Shown: one piece after another, positions 4,733 through 5,130 of the stretch
Numbering within the stretch: position 1 is the stretch's first letter
Layout: each line of letters begins with the position of its first letter
Assembly: GCA_052273625.1 (NCBI GenBank)
Contig: DAVZHW010000084.1
Span: forward strand, 1 to 5,130
Length of the DNA: 5,130 nt
Direction of reading: 5' to 3'
From: Fimenecus sp052273625
GTDB taxonomy: Bacteria > Bacillota > Clostridia > Oscillospirales > Acutalibacteraceae
Made by a program: the position numbers and the translations under genes
Notes under the pieces: generated by a model
The model's input: the letters and a program-made list of their open reading frames with translations, nothing else
Database searches by the model: none
What the model was told of the DNA's origin: nothing

Positions 4733-5130
4733 TTATGCTTGGTTTGCTTTGTACTTATCCACGAACAGGGCGACCCCCTGATTTAAGACCTCCATCTGGG
4801 TTTTCAGGTAATATTCGTCCTCGAACATGGCATAGTGTACGCAGGCGCGGACGAAAATAAAAATCAGCGGGGTGATGACCGTATAGGGAATGCCTATCTT
4901 CGGCTCCAGCCGCTTGGCATACTCGGTATAGCGTTCGTTCACGCCCTCAAAAAACTTCTTGCCGTGCTCGATATACTTCGGGTGCGTATAGATCTGATAC
5001 ATCAGCCGATATTTCTTGCCGTGCTTTTTGGCCGTCCAGTAGGGAATCTCCTTCACAAAACGGACAACATCCTTGGGGTCGGTGGGCGCCATCTCCATAA
5101 AGTCGTCCTCGACCTTTTCCATACAGTATG
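4733..5130 (-). CDS. TetR/AcrR-type transcriptional regulator, C-terminal part (5' end outside window)
   Basis: This is the C-terminal portion of what is probably a TetR/AcrR-family transcriptional regulator. The frame is open to the right edge of the window (Tyr-Cys codons precede the first visible Met), so the N-terminal helix-turn-helix is not visible and the Met at 5122 is probably internal. The roughly 130 visible residues are all-helical in character: an acidic helix (MEKVEDDFMEM), then YRLMYQIYTHPKYIEHGKKFF, then a hydrophobic helix (PYTVITPLIFIFVRACVHYAMF) and a closing helix (MEVLNQGVALFVDKYK). This matches the size and pattern of the TetR ligand-binding and dimerisation domain. In this family the domain binds a small effector that releases the regulator from its operator; the effector cannot be read from the sequence. 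It ends in TAA 82 bases upstream of the collagen-like gene, on the same strand. The family call rests on overall pattern, since the diagnostic HTH is missing. Confidence 0.6.
   Translation of the reverse strand, partial: YCMEKVEDDFMEMAPTDPKDVVRFVKEIPYWTAKKHGKKYRLMYQIYTHPKYIEHGKKFFEGVNERYTEYAKRLEPKIGIPYTVITPLIFIFVRACVHYAMFEDEYYLKTQMEVLNQGVALFVDKYKANQA

Overview
The window looks like an accessory, surface-protein locus of a gut-type Clostridia (Firmicutes; probably Oscillospiraceae/Ruminococcaceae or a relative). The reasons are strong GGAGG-type ribosome binding sites, a Gram-positive cell-wall sorting signal (SPQTG, hydrophobic helix, KRKKK tail), and a domain mix typical of clostridial cell-surface proteins: DUF6273-like modules, a Listeria-Bacteroides-type repeat, Ig-like repeats and a Cys-pair repeat. 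All convincing genes lie on the minus strand, so the locus reads right to left. The taxonomic call is by family resemblance, not by a marker gene.

From the right edge: (1) 4733-5130 is the C-terminal ligand/dimerisation part of a TetR/AcrR-type regulator whose DNA-binding half lies outside the window. (2) 3361-4650 is a 429-residue collagen-like protein: membrane-targeting N-terminus, three short QWRY..DE..W.NL modules each leading into Gly-X-Y triplets, a 20-triplet Lys/Asp-rich collagen stalk, and a beta-rich C-terminal head. (3) 380-3328, starting 32 bases downstream, is a 982-residue secreted, sortase-anchored multidomain surface protein with two DUF6273-like modules. The second module ends in an RVxRG...GFRPV motif resembling the C-type-lectin/formylglycine-generating-enzyme fold. 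(4) A strong Rho-independent terminator at 284-320 ends this transcription unit. Genes 2 and 3 are almost certainly co-transcribed. The regulator may belong to the same operon, because no promoter is visible in its 82-base gap to gene 2.

The left ~280 bases are more AT-rich and look like the leader of a separate minus-strand gene that runs off the left edge. They hold a 16-codon ORF with a near-perfect Shine-Dalgarno, two mutually exclusive hairpins overlapping its stop codon, and then an ATG whose seven visible codons (MSVIQVS) would suit an ABC-type ATPase. This layout resembles the leader-peptide attenuators in front of antibiotic-resistance ABC-F genes, but the gene itself is not visible, so that remains a hypothesis.

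Functionally, the collagen-like and sortase-anchored proteins would form a pair of exposed adhesion or matrix proteins. The leader region is the least explained part of the window.
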